A stretch of DNA of 64,000 bases. It comes from Nocardia nova (GTDB lineage Bacteria > Actinomycetota > Actinomycetes > Mycobacteriales > Mycobacteriaceae). Below are positions 8,227 through 16,415 of the stretch, piece after piece. The DNA is taken from assembly GCF_002933465.1 (NCBI RefSeq), contig NZ_PSZE01000005.1:274650-338649 (forward strand), written 5' to 3'. The stretch's first letter is position 1; each line of letters opens with the position of its first letter. The notes below the pieces were generated by a model. It had not been told where the DNA came from and did no database searches. It saw only the letters and a program-made list of their open reading frames with translations. Position numbers and translations under genes: made by a program.

Positions 8227-9195
8227 CTAGCCCTCCTCGGCCTCCGGCCGGGGCGCCGGGCGTTGCACGATCCGCACCAGCTGACGCATCGCGTGCCGAG
8301 CCTCCGGAACATCCGAGAGATGCCACGCGTGGAACATCCCCGGGTATTCGAAGTAGGCGAGTTCGACATCCTCACGCACGCACCGCGCCCGGAAGCGCCG
8401 GGCGTCGGCCAGCAGGATGTCGCGGGTGCCGATGAACAGGCTGAGGCGCCCGGGCGCCGTGGCGGGCGCGTTCAAAGGGCTGATCATCGGATCGCGACGG
8501 TCGAGGTCGCCCGCGTACAGGCGACCGGCCTCGGCCAGTCCCGCGACGCCGAGATAGGGATCGCACGGCTCGAGGGCTCGGGCCATGGGATCGGTCATGG
8601 TGACGTCGAGCCACGGTGAGATCATCACGACCTCCTTGGGCGTAACCGCCTCCGCCGCGCCGAGCTCGCGCGCCAGCACCAGCGCCAGCGCGGCACCGGC
8701 GGAATCACCCATGAACACCTTGTTCTCCCAGGCGGTGTGCGCGAATACCTCGTCGTGCACGGCGCGCACCATGGCCACCGTGTCGTCACCGTGGTGTGCG
8801 GGAGCCAGGGGGTAGAGCGGCACGGTGACCGTGCATCCGGTCCGGTCGACCAGTCGCGCCAGGAACTTCCAGTGGTCGTGCTGGATCTGGTGCACGTAGG
8901 CGCCACCGTGCAGGTAGAGCACGTGGCGCGAGGTGCCGCCCTCGAGTGGCCGGATGGTGTATACCGGCCGGCCCCGCATGGTGCGGCGCGTCACCCAGTA
9001 ATGGGTGTGCAATTCGGCCGGCGGGCGGTCGCGGTCGGGCCGCTGGCTCTTACGGATGCTCTCCCGCAGCGCATGCGCGTCGGCAAAGGTCTTGTCCGCG
9101 TGGGTCATTCGCATTCCGGCGATCAGCATCCGGCTGCGCAGACTCGGCTTCGCGTGATTCACCGGGGCTACCGGCTCCAGGTCAAACGTGGTCAC
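8227..9195 (-). CDS. HSL-family alpha/beta-hydrolase (esterase/lipase)
   Basis: The 322-aa protein has the hormone-sensitive-lipase oxyanion motif as LYLHGGAYVHQ, the nucleophile elbow GDSAGAALAL, the acid in GTRDILLADA and the catalytic His in FEYPGMFHAWH, so the Ser-Asp-His triad is complete. Such carboxylesterases hydrolyse short and medium acyl esters in the cytosol or at the membrane. No signal peptide is visible. It is convergent with the methyltransferase gene (24-bp gap). Confidence 0.9.
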   Translation of the reverse strand: MTTFDLEPVAPVNHAKPSLRSRMLIAGMRMTHADKTFADAHALRESIRKSQRPDRDRPPAELHTHYWVTRRTMRGRPVYTIRPLEGGTSRHVLYLHGGAYVHQIQHDHWKFLARLVDRTGCTVTVPLYPLAPAHHGDDTVAMVRAVHDEVFAHTAWENKVFMGDSAGAALALVLARELGAAEAVTPKEVVMISPWLDVTMTDPMARALEPCDPYLGVAGLAEAGRLYAGDLDRRDPMISPLNAPATAPGRLSLFIGTRDILLADARRFRARCVREDVELAYFEYPGMFHAWHLSDVPEARHAMRQLVRIVQRPAPRPEAEEG

Positions 9196-9471
9196 GGGGG
9201 ATCACCCTCTTCCAGTTCCGTGAGAACAAGCCGCGCCCGGCGAGATTCTCCTGCCGCATGGACGTCACCGTCCGCATCAACCCTCCTTGATCCACATCGG
9301 CGACCGGTTCCGGACCCGGCGTCTCGCCGCCCGGTGCCACCGCCCCGTCGATTACGCACTTTCAGCGGCTACCCGCTCACGACCGCACTACACCGTCAGC
9401 GCACCCGTTCGTGCGATTCCTTACGAAACCACGTCTCATACAGCATCTTTCGACGCGAAGCGGGCACGCTG
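9196..9471. other. Intergenic, no gene recognised
   Basis: The interval between the esterase start and the exchanger remnant contains no frame with a recognisable domain. The esterase promoter presumably lies in its left part. Confidence 0.4.
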
Positions 9472-9790
9472 ACGACCGCTGCGCGCCACAGTGAGCTGCA
9501 CGACATCGTTCGCCGAACCGCGGCCCCGTGGGGCGAGATCTTCGGCGGAAACGCGTTGCTCCCCGTGCTGTTCCTGCTCGCGACGTCGCTGTCGGGCTCG
9601 TCGATTGCTTCCCCAGGCCCACAACACCGATATCTACCTCACCGCTCTCGGCGGCGTACTCACCCTCGTCCTCATGACCGGTCTGGTGTTCCGTCCCCGC
9701 CGCCATGGTTGCGGATGGGGCCCGGATTCGCTGACCGTGCTCGTCGTGTACGTCCTCGGCGTGGTCGGGCTCGCCCTCATCCCGAGCTGA
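9472..9790 (+). pseudogene. C-terminal remnant of a sodium/calcium-type cation exchanger, frameshifted
   Basis: One frame gives DIVRRTAAPWGEIFGGNALL, then PVLFLLATSLSGSSI. After about 9615 the matching continuation LPQAHNTDIYLTALGGVLTL, then VFRPRR and VVYVLGVVGLALIPS, lies in another frame. Joined, the two pieces read as the last three membrane helices of a CaCA-type cation exchanger (the HNTDIYLTALG segment is the giveaway). The N-terminal two thirds are missing and a single-base indel separates the pieces, so the gene is dead unless the base call is wrong. The family call is from memory of typical sequences. Confidence 0.5.
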
Positions 9791-9884
9791 CCGCGATGCC
9801 GGTGGCGCGGTAGCGGGGTTTCCGGAGGGACCTAGGATCGAGGTGATCCACTTGCCGGAGGATGTGAACAGACAAGGGGTGTCG

Positions 9885-10721
9885 GTGATTTCAGCACGCG
9901 AGATGTGGGCGGTGTTCGAGCCGATCCACGCGGTGACCTATTTCGCTCCGGAATGCCGGGCCGAATTCGAGCAGGCAGGTCTGCGCGGCTTCTGGCGCGG
10001 TTATTTCGGCGGTCGATCGGCGCCCTTCGGGCCGGTCGGTCCCGGCGTGGTGACGGCGGCCTTCTTCGGCTTCTCCCCCGCCATGGTGGCCCGGGCGCTC
10101 CCGGGCGTGTGGGAGCTGGCGACGCCGCAGCGAGTACTCGCGGCCCGCTCCGCCGGTGCCCGCGCCGCGCTGATCCGGCTCGGCGGAACCCACGAGGAGT
10201 ATGCCGAGGCGGCCGAACTGGCCCGGCGGGCCGCGACAGCGGTGGAACTCGAAGGCAAACCCCTCGCCGCCGCCAATGCCGACCTGCACTGGCCCGGCGA
10301 CCCGCTGTCGGTCCTGTGGCATGCCTGCACGGTGCTGCGCGAGCACCGAGGCGACGGCCATGTCGCGGCGCTGACCACCGCCGGACTGACCGGATGTCAG
10401 AGTCTGGCCTGGCGCGCCGCCACCGATTCCGGACGCGACGTCCTGCAACCGGCTCGCGGCTGGGACGACGAGGACTGGGATCGCGCGATCGCGGGCCTGA
10501 CCGAGCGGGGCTGGCTCGACGCCGACGGACGGCCCACCTCGGCCGGTCGTGCCGAATTCGACGAGATCGAAAGGCGCACCGACGATTTGGCCGCGCGGCC
10601 GTGGCGGGAGATCGGGTCCGCGGCGACCGAACGCCTCGCCGAACTGCTGCGACCGCTGGCCCGCGCCGCCCATACCGCTATGCCCGACCGCACCCCCATC
10701 GGCACGCTGCCCCGCCCCTGA
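9885..10721 (+). CDS. SCO6745-type helical/winged-helix protein
   Basis: The mostly helical 278-aa product reads REMWAVFEPIHAVTYFAPECRAEFEQAGLRGFWRGYFGGR at the start, followed by VGPGVVTAAFFGFSP and a winged-helix-like C-terminal half (GWDDEDWDRAIAGLTERGWLDADGRPT). These features match a family often annotated SCO6745 or SalK-like, function unknown. Several in-frame GTGs exist (9843, 9864, 9879, 9885). I prefer 9885 because AAGGGG lies about 6 nt upstream and the conserved region starts there; the true start could be up to 14 codons earlier. Confidence 0.7.
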   Translation: MISAREMWAVFEPIHAVTYFAPECRAEFEQAGLRGFWRGYFGGRSAPFGPVGPGVVTAAFFGFSPAMVARALPGVWELATPQRVLAARSAGARAALIRLGGTHEEYAEAAELARRAATAVELEGKPLAAANADLHWPGDPLSVLWHACTVLREHRGDGHVAALTTAGLTGCQSLAWRAATDSGRDVLQPARGWDDEDWDRAIAGLTERGWLDADGRPTSAGRAEFDEIERRTDDLAARPWREIGSAATERLAELLRPLARAAHTAMPDRTPIGTLPRP

Positions 10722-10751
10722 GCGGCAGGGATTCGCGTTCGGGCGAAGAAA

Positions 10752-10816
10752 TTGACCAACGTCCCACGCATCGGAGCCTTCGGCACGATTCGGCGAAGCT
10801 AGCGAACGCGGATAGT
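10752..10816 (+). promoter_or_regulatory. DosR-type promoter for the phosphoribosyltransferase-hydrolase gene
   Basis: Two boxes lie in tandem: TTGACCAACGTCCC at 10752-10765 and GGAGCCTTCGGCAC at 10773-10786, centres 21 bp apart. A GATAGT hexamer follows at 10811-10816, 24 nt after the proximal box. An mRNA starting near 10823 would have a leader of about 165 nt before the gene. Confidence 0.6.
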
Positions 10817-10988
10817 TGCCGTATGGGACCGATGAGCACCCCGGCGACCCGGTCGGTGAACTCGGTAACGCCCTGCTCGGACTCAGCGCCGAGGTCCAGT
10901 GGTCGCCGCAGCGCTAGGACGTGGGCCGCGCCGAGCCGGCATGCCGTGCTGCCCGCGGGTTTCGCAAGGACCCGGCAGGAGGCATTCG

Positions 10989-12326
10989 ATGGTGTTTCGT
11001 GATCGCGTCGAGGCGGGCAGCAAGCTCGCGACGCGTCTGATGACCCTGCGTGATACCGATGTCGTCGTCCTGGGCCTGCCGCGTGGCGGAGTACCGGTCG
11101 CCTTCGAAGTGGCGCGGGCATTGCGCGCACCGCTGGACGTGCTGGTGATCCGCAAGCTGGGTGTCCCCTATCAGCCCGAACTCGCTTTCGGCGCGGTCGG
11201 TGAGGACGACACTCGCGTACTCAACACTCTGGTCGTGCGCCGCACCGGACTGTCCGAGGACGACATCGATGCGGTGGAGAAGCACGAACGCGCGGAACTG
11301 GCGCGTCGCGTCGACATGTACCGGCAGGGCCGCGACGGACCGCCGCTGCGTGGCCGGACCGTGGTGCTGGTCGACGACGGCATCGCGACGGGGGCCACCG
11401 CCCGCGCCGCCTGCCGCGTGGCCCGTGCCCGCGGCGCCGCCCGTATCGTCCTCGCGACGCCCGTCGCCGCACGCGAGGCATTGGCGTCGCTGCGGCCGGA
11501 AACCGACGACATCGTCTGCCTGAGAACGCCGCTGCTCTTCGACGCGGTCGGCCAGTGGTACCGGCACTTCGGTCAGACGAGCGACGCCGAAGTCGTCGAT
11601 CTGCTCGCCCGGGCGGCGGTCGCCGCCCGCGAACGACCCGGCGTGGCCGAGTCCGGCGATCCGCCGCTGGTCGACGACGAGGTCGCCATCACCGTCGGGA
11701 AGGCCGAACTGAGCGGCCACCTGACGGTTCCGGAAGCCGCGACGGGCGTGGTCGTCTTCGCCCACGGCAGCGGCAGCAGCCGCCATAGTCCGCGCAACCG
11801 GTTCGTCGCCACCGTCCTGCAGCGGGCCGGACTCGGAACGCTGCTGTTCGATCTGCTCACCCCCGCCGAAGAGCTCGACCGCGCCAACGTCTTCGATATC
11901 GGCCTGCTGGCGAATCGGCTGGCGGGTGTCACGCGGTGGCTCACCGCGCTGCGCTACGCCGACGACCGTCCGATCGGATACTTCGGCGCCAGCACCGGGG
12001 CCGCCGCCGCGCTGCGGGCGGCCGCCGCGCCGGAACTGGGCATCGCCGCCGTCGTCTCCCGCGGCGGCCGACCCGACCTCGCCGACCTCTATCTGACCGC
12101 CGTGCGGGCGCCGACCCTGTTGATCGTGGGCGGAAACGACCCGACGGTAATCGAATTGAACCGGTACGCCCAGCGAGCGATGACGTGCGAGACACGCGTC
12201 GAGATCGTGCCCGGCGCCACCCATCTGTTCGCCGAGCCCGGCGCGCTGGAGGCGGTAGCCGAACTGGCCCGCGACTGGTTCGGCACCCATTTCCGCGAAT
12301 CCGCGGCCGCCCGCGCGCGACCATGA
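10989..12326 (+). CDS. Phosphoribosyltransferase-dienelactone hydrolase fusion (Rv0571c-like)
   Basis: ATG 10989 is set by AGGAGG at 10977-10982. The 445-aa protein is a fusion. Residues about 1-210 are a type I phosphoribosyltransferase with the PRPP motif VVLVDDGIATGAT. Residues about 230-440 are an alpha/beta-hydrolase of the dienelactone-hydrolase type with VVVFAHGSGSSRHSPRN, the nucleophile region GYFGASTGAAAAL and late GGNDPTV and GATHLF motifs. Domain order and length match M. tuberculosis Rv0571c, a member of its DosR regulon. Substrates are unknown; the PRTase half may act on a nucleobase or nicotinate-like acceptor. A DosR-type promoter lies upstream. Confidence 0.9.
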   Translation: MVFRDRVEAGSKLATRLMTLRDTDVVVLGLPRGGVPVAFEVARALRAPLDVLVIRKLGVPYQPELAFGAVGEDDTRVLNTLVVRRTGLSEDDIDAVEKHERAELARRVDMYRQGRDGPPLRGRTVVLVDDGIATGATARAACRVARARGAARIVLATPVAAREALASLRPETDDIVCLRTPLLFDAVGQWYRHFGQTSDAEVVDLLARAAVAARERPGVAESGDPPLVDDEVAITVGKAELSGHLTVPEAATGVVVFAHGSGSSRHSPRNRFVATVLQRAGLGTLLFDLLTPAEELDRANVFDIGLLANRLAGVTRWLTALRYADDRPIGYFGASTGAAAALRAAAAPELGIAAVVSRGGRPDLADLYLTAVRAPTLLIVGGNDPTVIELNRYAQRAMTCETRVEIVPGATHLFAEPGALEAVAELARDWFGTHFRESAAARARP

Positions 12327-12343
12327 CCGGGTGAGCGATGTCC

Positions 12344-13006
12344 TCACCCCTGTGCGAGACCCCCGCCCTCCCCGATGGTGCGGACCAGAAAGACCCCGGT
12401 GACCACCGCGACGGCGACCGCCATGGCGAGCCCGCCCACTGCCCCGATCGCGGCGATCTGCGCCGCCGACTGCCCGGGCTGCCACCACGGAGTGGACACC
12501 GCGGTGAACGCGCACAGCCCGGCGATCCAGCCGATGGCGTTGCCCCAGGGCCACAACGCCGCCCGCTCGCTGTAGTGGCGCAACACCGTCCACTGCGCGA
12601 CGCCCAGGGAGAACACCACGACCAAACCCGCGGCCACCACAGCCGGAATCTGCACCCACAGCGGCCACCGTGCGACCTGCTCGCCGAGGAGCATCGGCAC
12701 CATCCCCAGCATCCACGCCACGACCGCGGCCGCCGCCGTGACCCCGATCCAGGGCGCCGTGCGCCAGTGCGGCAGTGCGGAGCGCAGCACGGAGGACTGG
12801 AACGCGCCCAGGACCGCCCCTTCCACCGCACCAGCGGACAGCATCGCGGCGGCCGTGACACCGGCACCGGCATGAGCGGTCGCCGCGGCGGCGGTTGCCG
12901 GGGCGAGAAAGCCGAGGAATTCCCCGACCGTCACGGCCGCCACCCACCGGCGCCACAGCGTCGTCTGTCGCGAGAGCGGGCGCAGTGCCGGTTGGTCGAT
13001 GGTCAT
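12344..13006 (-). CDS. Multi-helix membrane protein, unknown function
   Basis: This 220-aa protein from ATG 13006 (GAGG about 9 nt upstream) has about five to six hydrophobic helices and a repeated theme of WxxxxAxxW segments (RYSERAALWPWGNAIGW, STPWWQPGQS). No catalytic motif is visible and I recognise no named family. It ends 18 bp from the convergent PRTase-hydrolase gene. A DosR-like half-box with a downstream CAGGAT hexamer suggests control with its divergent neighbour. Confidence 0.75.
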   Translation of the reverse strand: MTIDQPALRPLSRQTTLWRRWVAAVTVGEFLGFLAPATAAAATAHAGAGVTAAAMLSAGAVEGAVLGAFQSSVLRSALPHWRTAPWIGVTAAAAVVAWMLGMVPMLLGEQVARWPLWVQIPAVVAAGLVVVFSLGVAQWTVLRHYSERAALWPWGNAIGWIAGLCAFTAVSTPWWQPGQSAAQIAAIGAVGGLAMAVAVAVVTGVFLVRTIGEGGGLAQG

Positions 13007-13041
13007 GATGGGTCGCCTCACTGGTCGAAGTCCGTGATTCG

Positions 13042-13085
13042 ATCCTGGATCGCGGCCCCGCCCGCCCGGCAGATTCGAAAGTCCT
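13042..13085 (-). promoter_or_regulatory. Weak DosR-type promoter for the membrane-protein gene
   Basis: On the minus strand AGGACTTTCGAATC (13085-13072) keeps the left half and centre of the box but has a poor right half. A CAGGAT hexamer begins 24 nt further on (13047-13042). The expected leader is about 28 nt. Confidence 0.4.
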
Positions 13086-13165
13086 TGACGGTCCCCGGTT
13101 TCCGGCATCCCTGTCACCGGCACCGCGCACATCGACGCACCACGGGCCGCATGGTCCACATTCCG

Positions 13166-13208
13166 GTGACTTTGGTCCATCACGAATTCGCGGATCATCG
13201 GCGACGCT
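13166..13208 (+). promoter_or_regulatory. DosR-type promoter, leaderless, for the APH-AAA kinase gene
   Basis: The box GTGACTTTGGTCCA (13166-13179) is followed after 23 nt by GACGCT (13203-13208). The ATG lies at 13216, 7 nt after the hexamer, so transcription would start at or next to the start codon. Confidence 0.6.
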
Positions 13209-13215
13209 GGTACCG

Positions 13216-14679
13216 ATGGAGACGAACGACCCCTTCGCCGCGCTCGCCGAAACTCATTCGGCAGTAGTCGTGCTGTACGGAGACCGGGCCTACAAGGTCA
13301 AGAAGCCGGTGCGGACCGACTTTCTCGACTTCTCCACGCGGGCCGCGCGCGAAGCGGCGTGCATCCGCGAACTCGAACTCAATCGGCGGTTTGCTCCCGA
13401 TGTCTATCTCGGCATCGGACACCTGTCCGATCCGACGACGGATGCGGACGAACCGGTGCTGCTGATGCGCCGGCTCCCCGACGCCACCCGGTTGTCGCGG
13501 CGCCTCGACGACCCGCCCGCCGCCCGCGACATCCTCTCGGTACTGGTACGCGACGTGGCGGCCTGGCACGACCGGGCGCCGGCCGGAGCGGCGATCGATC
13601 GCGCGGCGAGGGTGACGGCGGTCCGCGAGCGCTGGATGTCGTTGCTGTCCGGGATGACCCATCCCCCGATCGAATCGGCCGCGGTGCGAGAGCTGACCGA
13701 ACTGGCCATGCGCTACCTCGACGGACGGAAGGCGCTGTTCGACAAGCGCATCGCCACCGGGCGTATCGTCGACGGTCACGGAGATTTGCGCGCCGACGAC
13801 ATCTTCGTCACCGACGACGGGGTACGGGTCATCGACTGCCTCGACTTCGACGACGAACTCCGCCACGTCGATCGGCTCGACGACATCTGCTTCCTGGCCA
13901 TGGATCTGGAACGCCTCGGGTACCCGGATCTCAGCCGGGCGGTCGTCGACGAGTACCTCGCGACGACCGGCGACCCGGCGCCGGACTCGCTGTACCACCA
14001 CTACATCGCCTACCGGGCGGCGGTGCGTGCGAAGGTCGACTGCGTGCGATGGCGCCAGGGCGAGCGGCACGCCGCGCCGAGTGCGGTCCGGCACGTCGAG
14101 GTCGCCCTGCGGCACCTCGCCGCCGGCGCGGTGCGCCTGGTGCTGGTCGGTGGCCTGCCGGGGACCGGCAAATCGACGATCGCCCGCCGCCTGGCCGCGG
14201 CGACCGGCGCGATTCTGTTGTCCAGCGACCACATTCGCGCCGTTGCGCGCACCGAGGGCGTGCTGGACGGTGCGATCGGCGAGTACGACCACGGCGCCTA
14301 CAGCCCCGCCGCCCGCGATCACGTCTACGCCGTCATGTGCGCCGAGGCGCAGACTCTGCTCGCCGCCGGCCGGTCGGTCGTTCTCGACGCCAGCTGGATC
14401 GATGACGCGCAGCGACGCCGAGCGTCTCGGCTCGCGACCGACACCGCGGCCGATCTCATCGAACTCTGTTGTAGCGCACCGGCTTCCGTCGCCGCCGCAC
14501 GCATCAGGGCACGCAGCGGATCCGAATCCGACGCCACACCCGCCGTCGCGGCGGCCATGGCCACCGATCGCGACCCGTGGCCGGGTGCGGTGGTACTGGA
14601 CACCACCGCACCGGAGGACGATACCGCCGCAGCCGCGCTGCGCAGTTATCGGCACAGGATGGAACGGGAGCACTCGTGA
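13216..14679 (+). CDS. APH-like kinase fused to an AAA-type kinase (Rv2004c-like)
   Basis: The 487-aa protein joins an aminoglycoside-phosphotransferase-like domain (residues about 15-300) to a P-loop kinase (about 305-485). In the first part YKVKKPVRTDFLDFS is the ATP-lysine region, VDGHGDLRADDIF the catalytic loop and VIDCLDFDDELRHVD the metal-binding segment. In the second, VLVGGLPGTGKSTIARRLA is the Walker A loop and VVLDASWID a Walker B-like strand. Length and order match M. tuberculosis Rv2004c, a DosR regulon member of unknown substrate. The catalytic loop has Arg-Ala-Asp-Asp in place of the common His-x-x-Asn, so activity of the N-terminal part is uncertain. It is translationally coupled to the acetyltransferase that follows. 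Confidence 0.88.
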   Translation: METNDPFAALAETHSAVVVLYGDRAYKVKKPVRTDFLDFSTRAAREAACIRELELNRRFAPDVYLGIGHLSDPTTDADEPVLLMRRLPDATRLSRRLDDPPAARDILSVLVRDVAAWHDRAPAGAAIDRAARVTAVRERWMSLLSGMTHPPIESAAVRELTELAMRYLDGRKALFDKRIATGRIVDGHGDLRADDIFVTDDGVRVIDCLDFDDELRHVDRLDDICFLAMDLERLGYPDLSRAVVDEYLATTGDPAPDSLYHHYIAYRAAVRAKVDCVRWRQGERHAAPSAVRHVEVALRHLAAGAVRLVLVGGLPGTGKSTIARRLAAATGAILLSSDHIRAVARTEGVLDGAIGEYDHGAYSPAARDHVYAVMCAEAQTLLAAGRSVVLDASWIDDAQRRRASRLATDTAADLIELCCSAPASVAAARIRARSGSESDATPAVAAAMATDRDPWPGAVVLDTTAPEDDTAAAALRSYRHRMEREHS

Positions 14680-15170
14680 CCGCGGAGCCGACCGTCGACC
14701 TCACCGACGTCACCTACCGCCGTCTCAGCCCCGGCGACTGCGACGCGGTCCGGGATCTGCACGCGACGCTCGATCAGCGCGACGGCTACTACCGGTTCTT
14801 CGGCGCGCGGCCGCAACATCTCGAACATCTGGCCGCGGCCATCTCGCTGAACGACCCGAAGCACTGCGCCTTCGGTGCCTTCTCGGGCGGTCGGCTCATC
14901 GGTGTGGCGAATTACGTCGTGCTGCCCGACACCGACTGCGCCGAGGTGGCCATGGTGGTCGCCCACGAGGACCAGCAGTCCGGTATCGGCACCGCACTGC
15001 TCACGCGGCTGGCCGAGGACGCACGACGGCACGGCATCAGCCGGCTCGCGGGCGACATCCTGGCCACGAATTCGAAGATGATGCAGTTGCTGATGGACAT
15101 CGACCTGCCGATGTCGGCCCATCGCGACGACGACGTCGTCCACGTCCTCCTGCAGATCGGCACGTCGTAG
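14676..15170 (+). CDS. GNAT-family N-acetyltransferase
   Basis: The GTG at 14676 overlaps the preceding stop by four bases (GTGA), indicating translational coupling. The 164-aa protein has the GNAT fold: YRRLSPGDCDAVRDLHATL, then VAMVVAHEDQQSGIGTALLTRLAEDARRHGI, in which QQSGIG is the acetyl-CoA pyrophosphate loop. It resembles the acetyltransferase part of mycobacterial protein lysine acetyltransferases. One hypothesis is that it acetylates a local target such as the acetyl-CoA synthetase at 24731-26545, whose family is classically controlled this way, but nothing in the sequence proves it. Confidence 0.85.
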   Translation: MTAEPTVDLTDVTYRRLSPGDCDAVRDLHATLDQRDGYYRFFGARPQHLEHLAAAISLNDPKHCAFGAFSGGRLIGVANYVVLPDTDCAEVAMVVAHEDQQSGIGTALLTRLAEDARRHGISRLAGDILATNSKMMQLLMDIDLPMSAHRDDDVVHVLLQIGTS

Positions 15171-15187
15171 GCGGCCGCCGGCTCCGG

Positions 15188-16138
15188 TCAGCCCATTTCG
15201 CCTACCGGCGCCGCGGCCCGCGTCTGGTCCTCGTACAGCTGCTCGATCCGCGAGCGCAGCCCGGGAGCGGTGCCCGAGGTGGTCAGGGCAGCGGTCGCCG
15301 CGGCGATACCCAATCGGATCGCGTCGTCGAGGTCGTAGCCGCGCGTCAAGCCGACGGTGATGCCGCCGACCATCGCGTCCCCCGCGCCGATCCCGCTGCG
15401 CACCGGCACCGGTATCGGCGCGAACCACTGCGATCGCTCGGCCGTGACCGCCAGTACCCCCTCGGCGCCGAGCGACACGACGACGACCTCGGCGACCGAG
15501 GCGTGCACGAGTTCGCGGGCCGCAGCGGCCTGTGCGTCGCGATCGGGCAGGGCGCGCCCGACCAACTGCGTGAGCTCCCGCACGCTCGGCTTGATGAGGA
15601 AGACGCCGCGCCGGATCGCGCGCAGCGCGGCCCCGGAGGTGTCGAGAATCATCGGAACACCCTGTGCTGCGGCCACATCGGCGAGAATCTGATAGTAGTC
15701 GGACGCGACGCCGGGCGGAAGGCTGCCGCTGGCCACGACGTAATCCGCGCCGGGCGCGTAGTGCTCCACCGCCGCCAGGCAGCGGTGCTGTTCGGCCGGC
15801 GTCAGCCGCGGCCCCGGGAAGACGAATCGATACTGCTCCCCGGTGTCGTCGGCGAACACGGCCAGATTCTCCCGGCTCGCCTCGGCGGTGGCCACCGCGT
15901 GTGAGGGGATATTCGCCGAGCGCACCAATTGCTCGAGGAAGACTCCGGTGTGCCCACCGGCGGGATAGATCGCGGTGACGGGCTCACCGAGTGCCGCGAC
16001 CGTGCGAGCCACATTGATGCCGCCGCCGCCCGGGTCGAAACGCGGTGCGCTGCACCGCATCTTGTCGGTCGGAAGGACCCGGTCGGCGCGGGCGGCACTA
16101 TCGATCGCGGGATTCATCGTGAGCGTGACGATCGGCAT
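15188..16138 (-). CDS. pfkB: PfkB-family 6-phosphofructokinase
   Basis: The 316-aa sugar kinase starts MPIVTLTMNPAIDSAA. It shows the N-terminal substrate signature KMRCSAPRFDPGGGGINVART, the VVASGSLPPGV segment, the conserved ILDTSG strand and the C-terminal signature PVRSGIGAGDAMVGGI with catalytic Asp in GAGDA. It closely resembles M. tuberculosis PfkB (Rv2029c), a DosR regulon member that phosphorylates fructose 6-phosphate. ATG 16138 is favoured by alignment to that protein; ATG 16147 is possible. A DosR-type box with a TACTCG hexamer lies upstream. Confidence 0.92.
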   Translation of the reverse strand: MPIVTLTMNPAIDSAARADRVLPTDKMRCSAPRFDPGGGGINVARTVAALGEPVTAIYPAGGHTGVFLEQLVRSANIPSHAVATAEASRENLAVFADDTGEQYRFVFPGPRLTPAEQHRCLAAVEHYAPGADYVVASGSLPPGVASDYYQILADVAAAQGVPMILDTSGAALRAIRRGVFLIKPSVRELTQLVGRALPDRDAQAAAARELVHASVAEVVVVSLGAEGVLAVTAERSQWFAPIPVPVRSGIGAGDAMVGGITVGLTRGYDLDDAIRLGIAAATAALTTSGTAPGLRSRIEQLYEDQTRAAAPVGEMG

Positions 16139-16168
16139 ACGATCCATCTCACGGGATCGGCGGACCAC

Positions 16169-16211
16169 CGAGTAGGGCATTCCGGTCGGCTGCGGTGGTG
16201 ACCGAAGTCCC
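16169..16211 (-). promoter_or_regulatory. DosR-type promoter for pfkB
   Basis: On the minus strand GGGACTTCGGTCAC (16211-16198) is followed 23 nt later by TACTCG (16174-16169). The transcript would start about 25 nt before the ATG at 16138. Confidence 0.65.
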
Positions 16212-16415
16212 GTGTCCGGTTCGAGCGCAGCTCCCACAGTCGAGTACAAGGAACGTCACCGAACCCGGCCGGGTGCCGGAAGGAGACATCAGAGTCCCCA
16301 GCGCCGCACGACGGCCGGGCGTGATCGACCGTGCTCGGCTCCGTCTCTCCGGATACCGACCGCGCGGCCGAGGTGCCCGCTCGGGTTGAGCCACGTCGTA
16401 GCGTGTGCGGCCGGT

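Noticed and set aside
10817..10917. A short frame from TTG 10817 (33 codons) with natural-looking composition (GELGNALLGLSAEVQW)
   Set aside because: It begins right at the end of the predicted -10 hexamer, has no ribosome-binding site and matches no family I know. A different ATG frame at 10823 fits the leaderless geometry but reads like non-coding sequence. Kept only as leader of the downstream gene.
10914..13130. A very long minus-strand frame opposite the PRTase-hydrolase gene
   Set aside because: Typical high-GC shadow frame: low-complexity Arg/Gly/Ala/Asp composition and complete overlap with well-supported genes.
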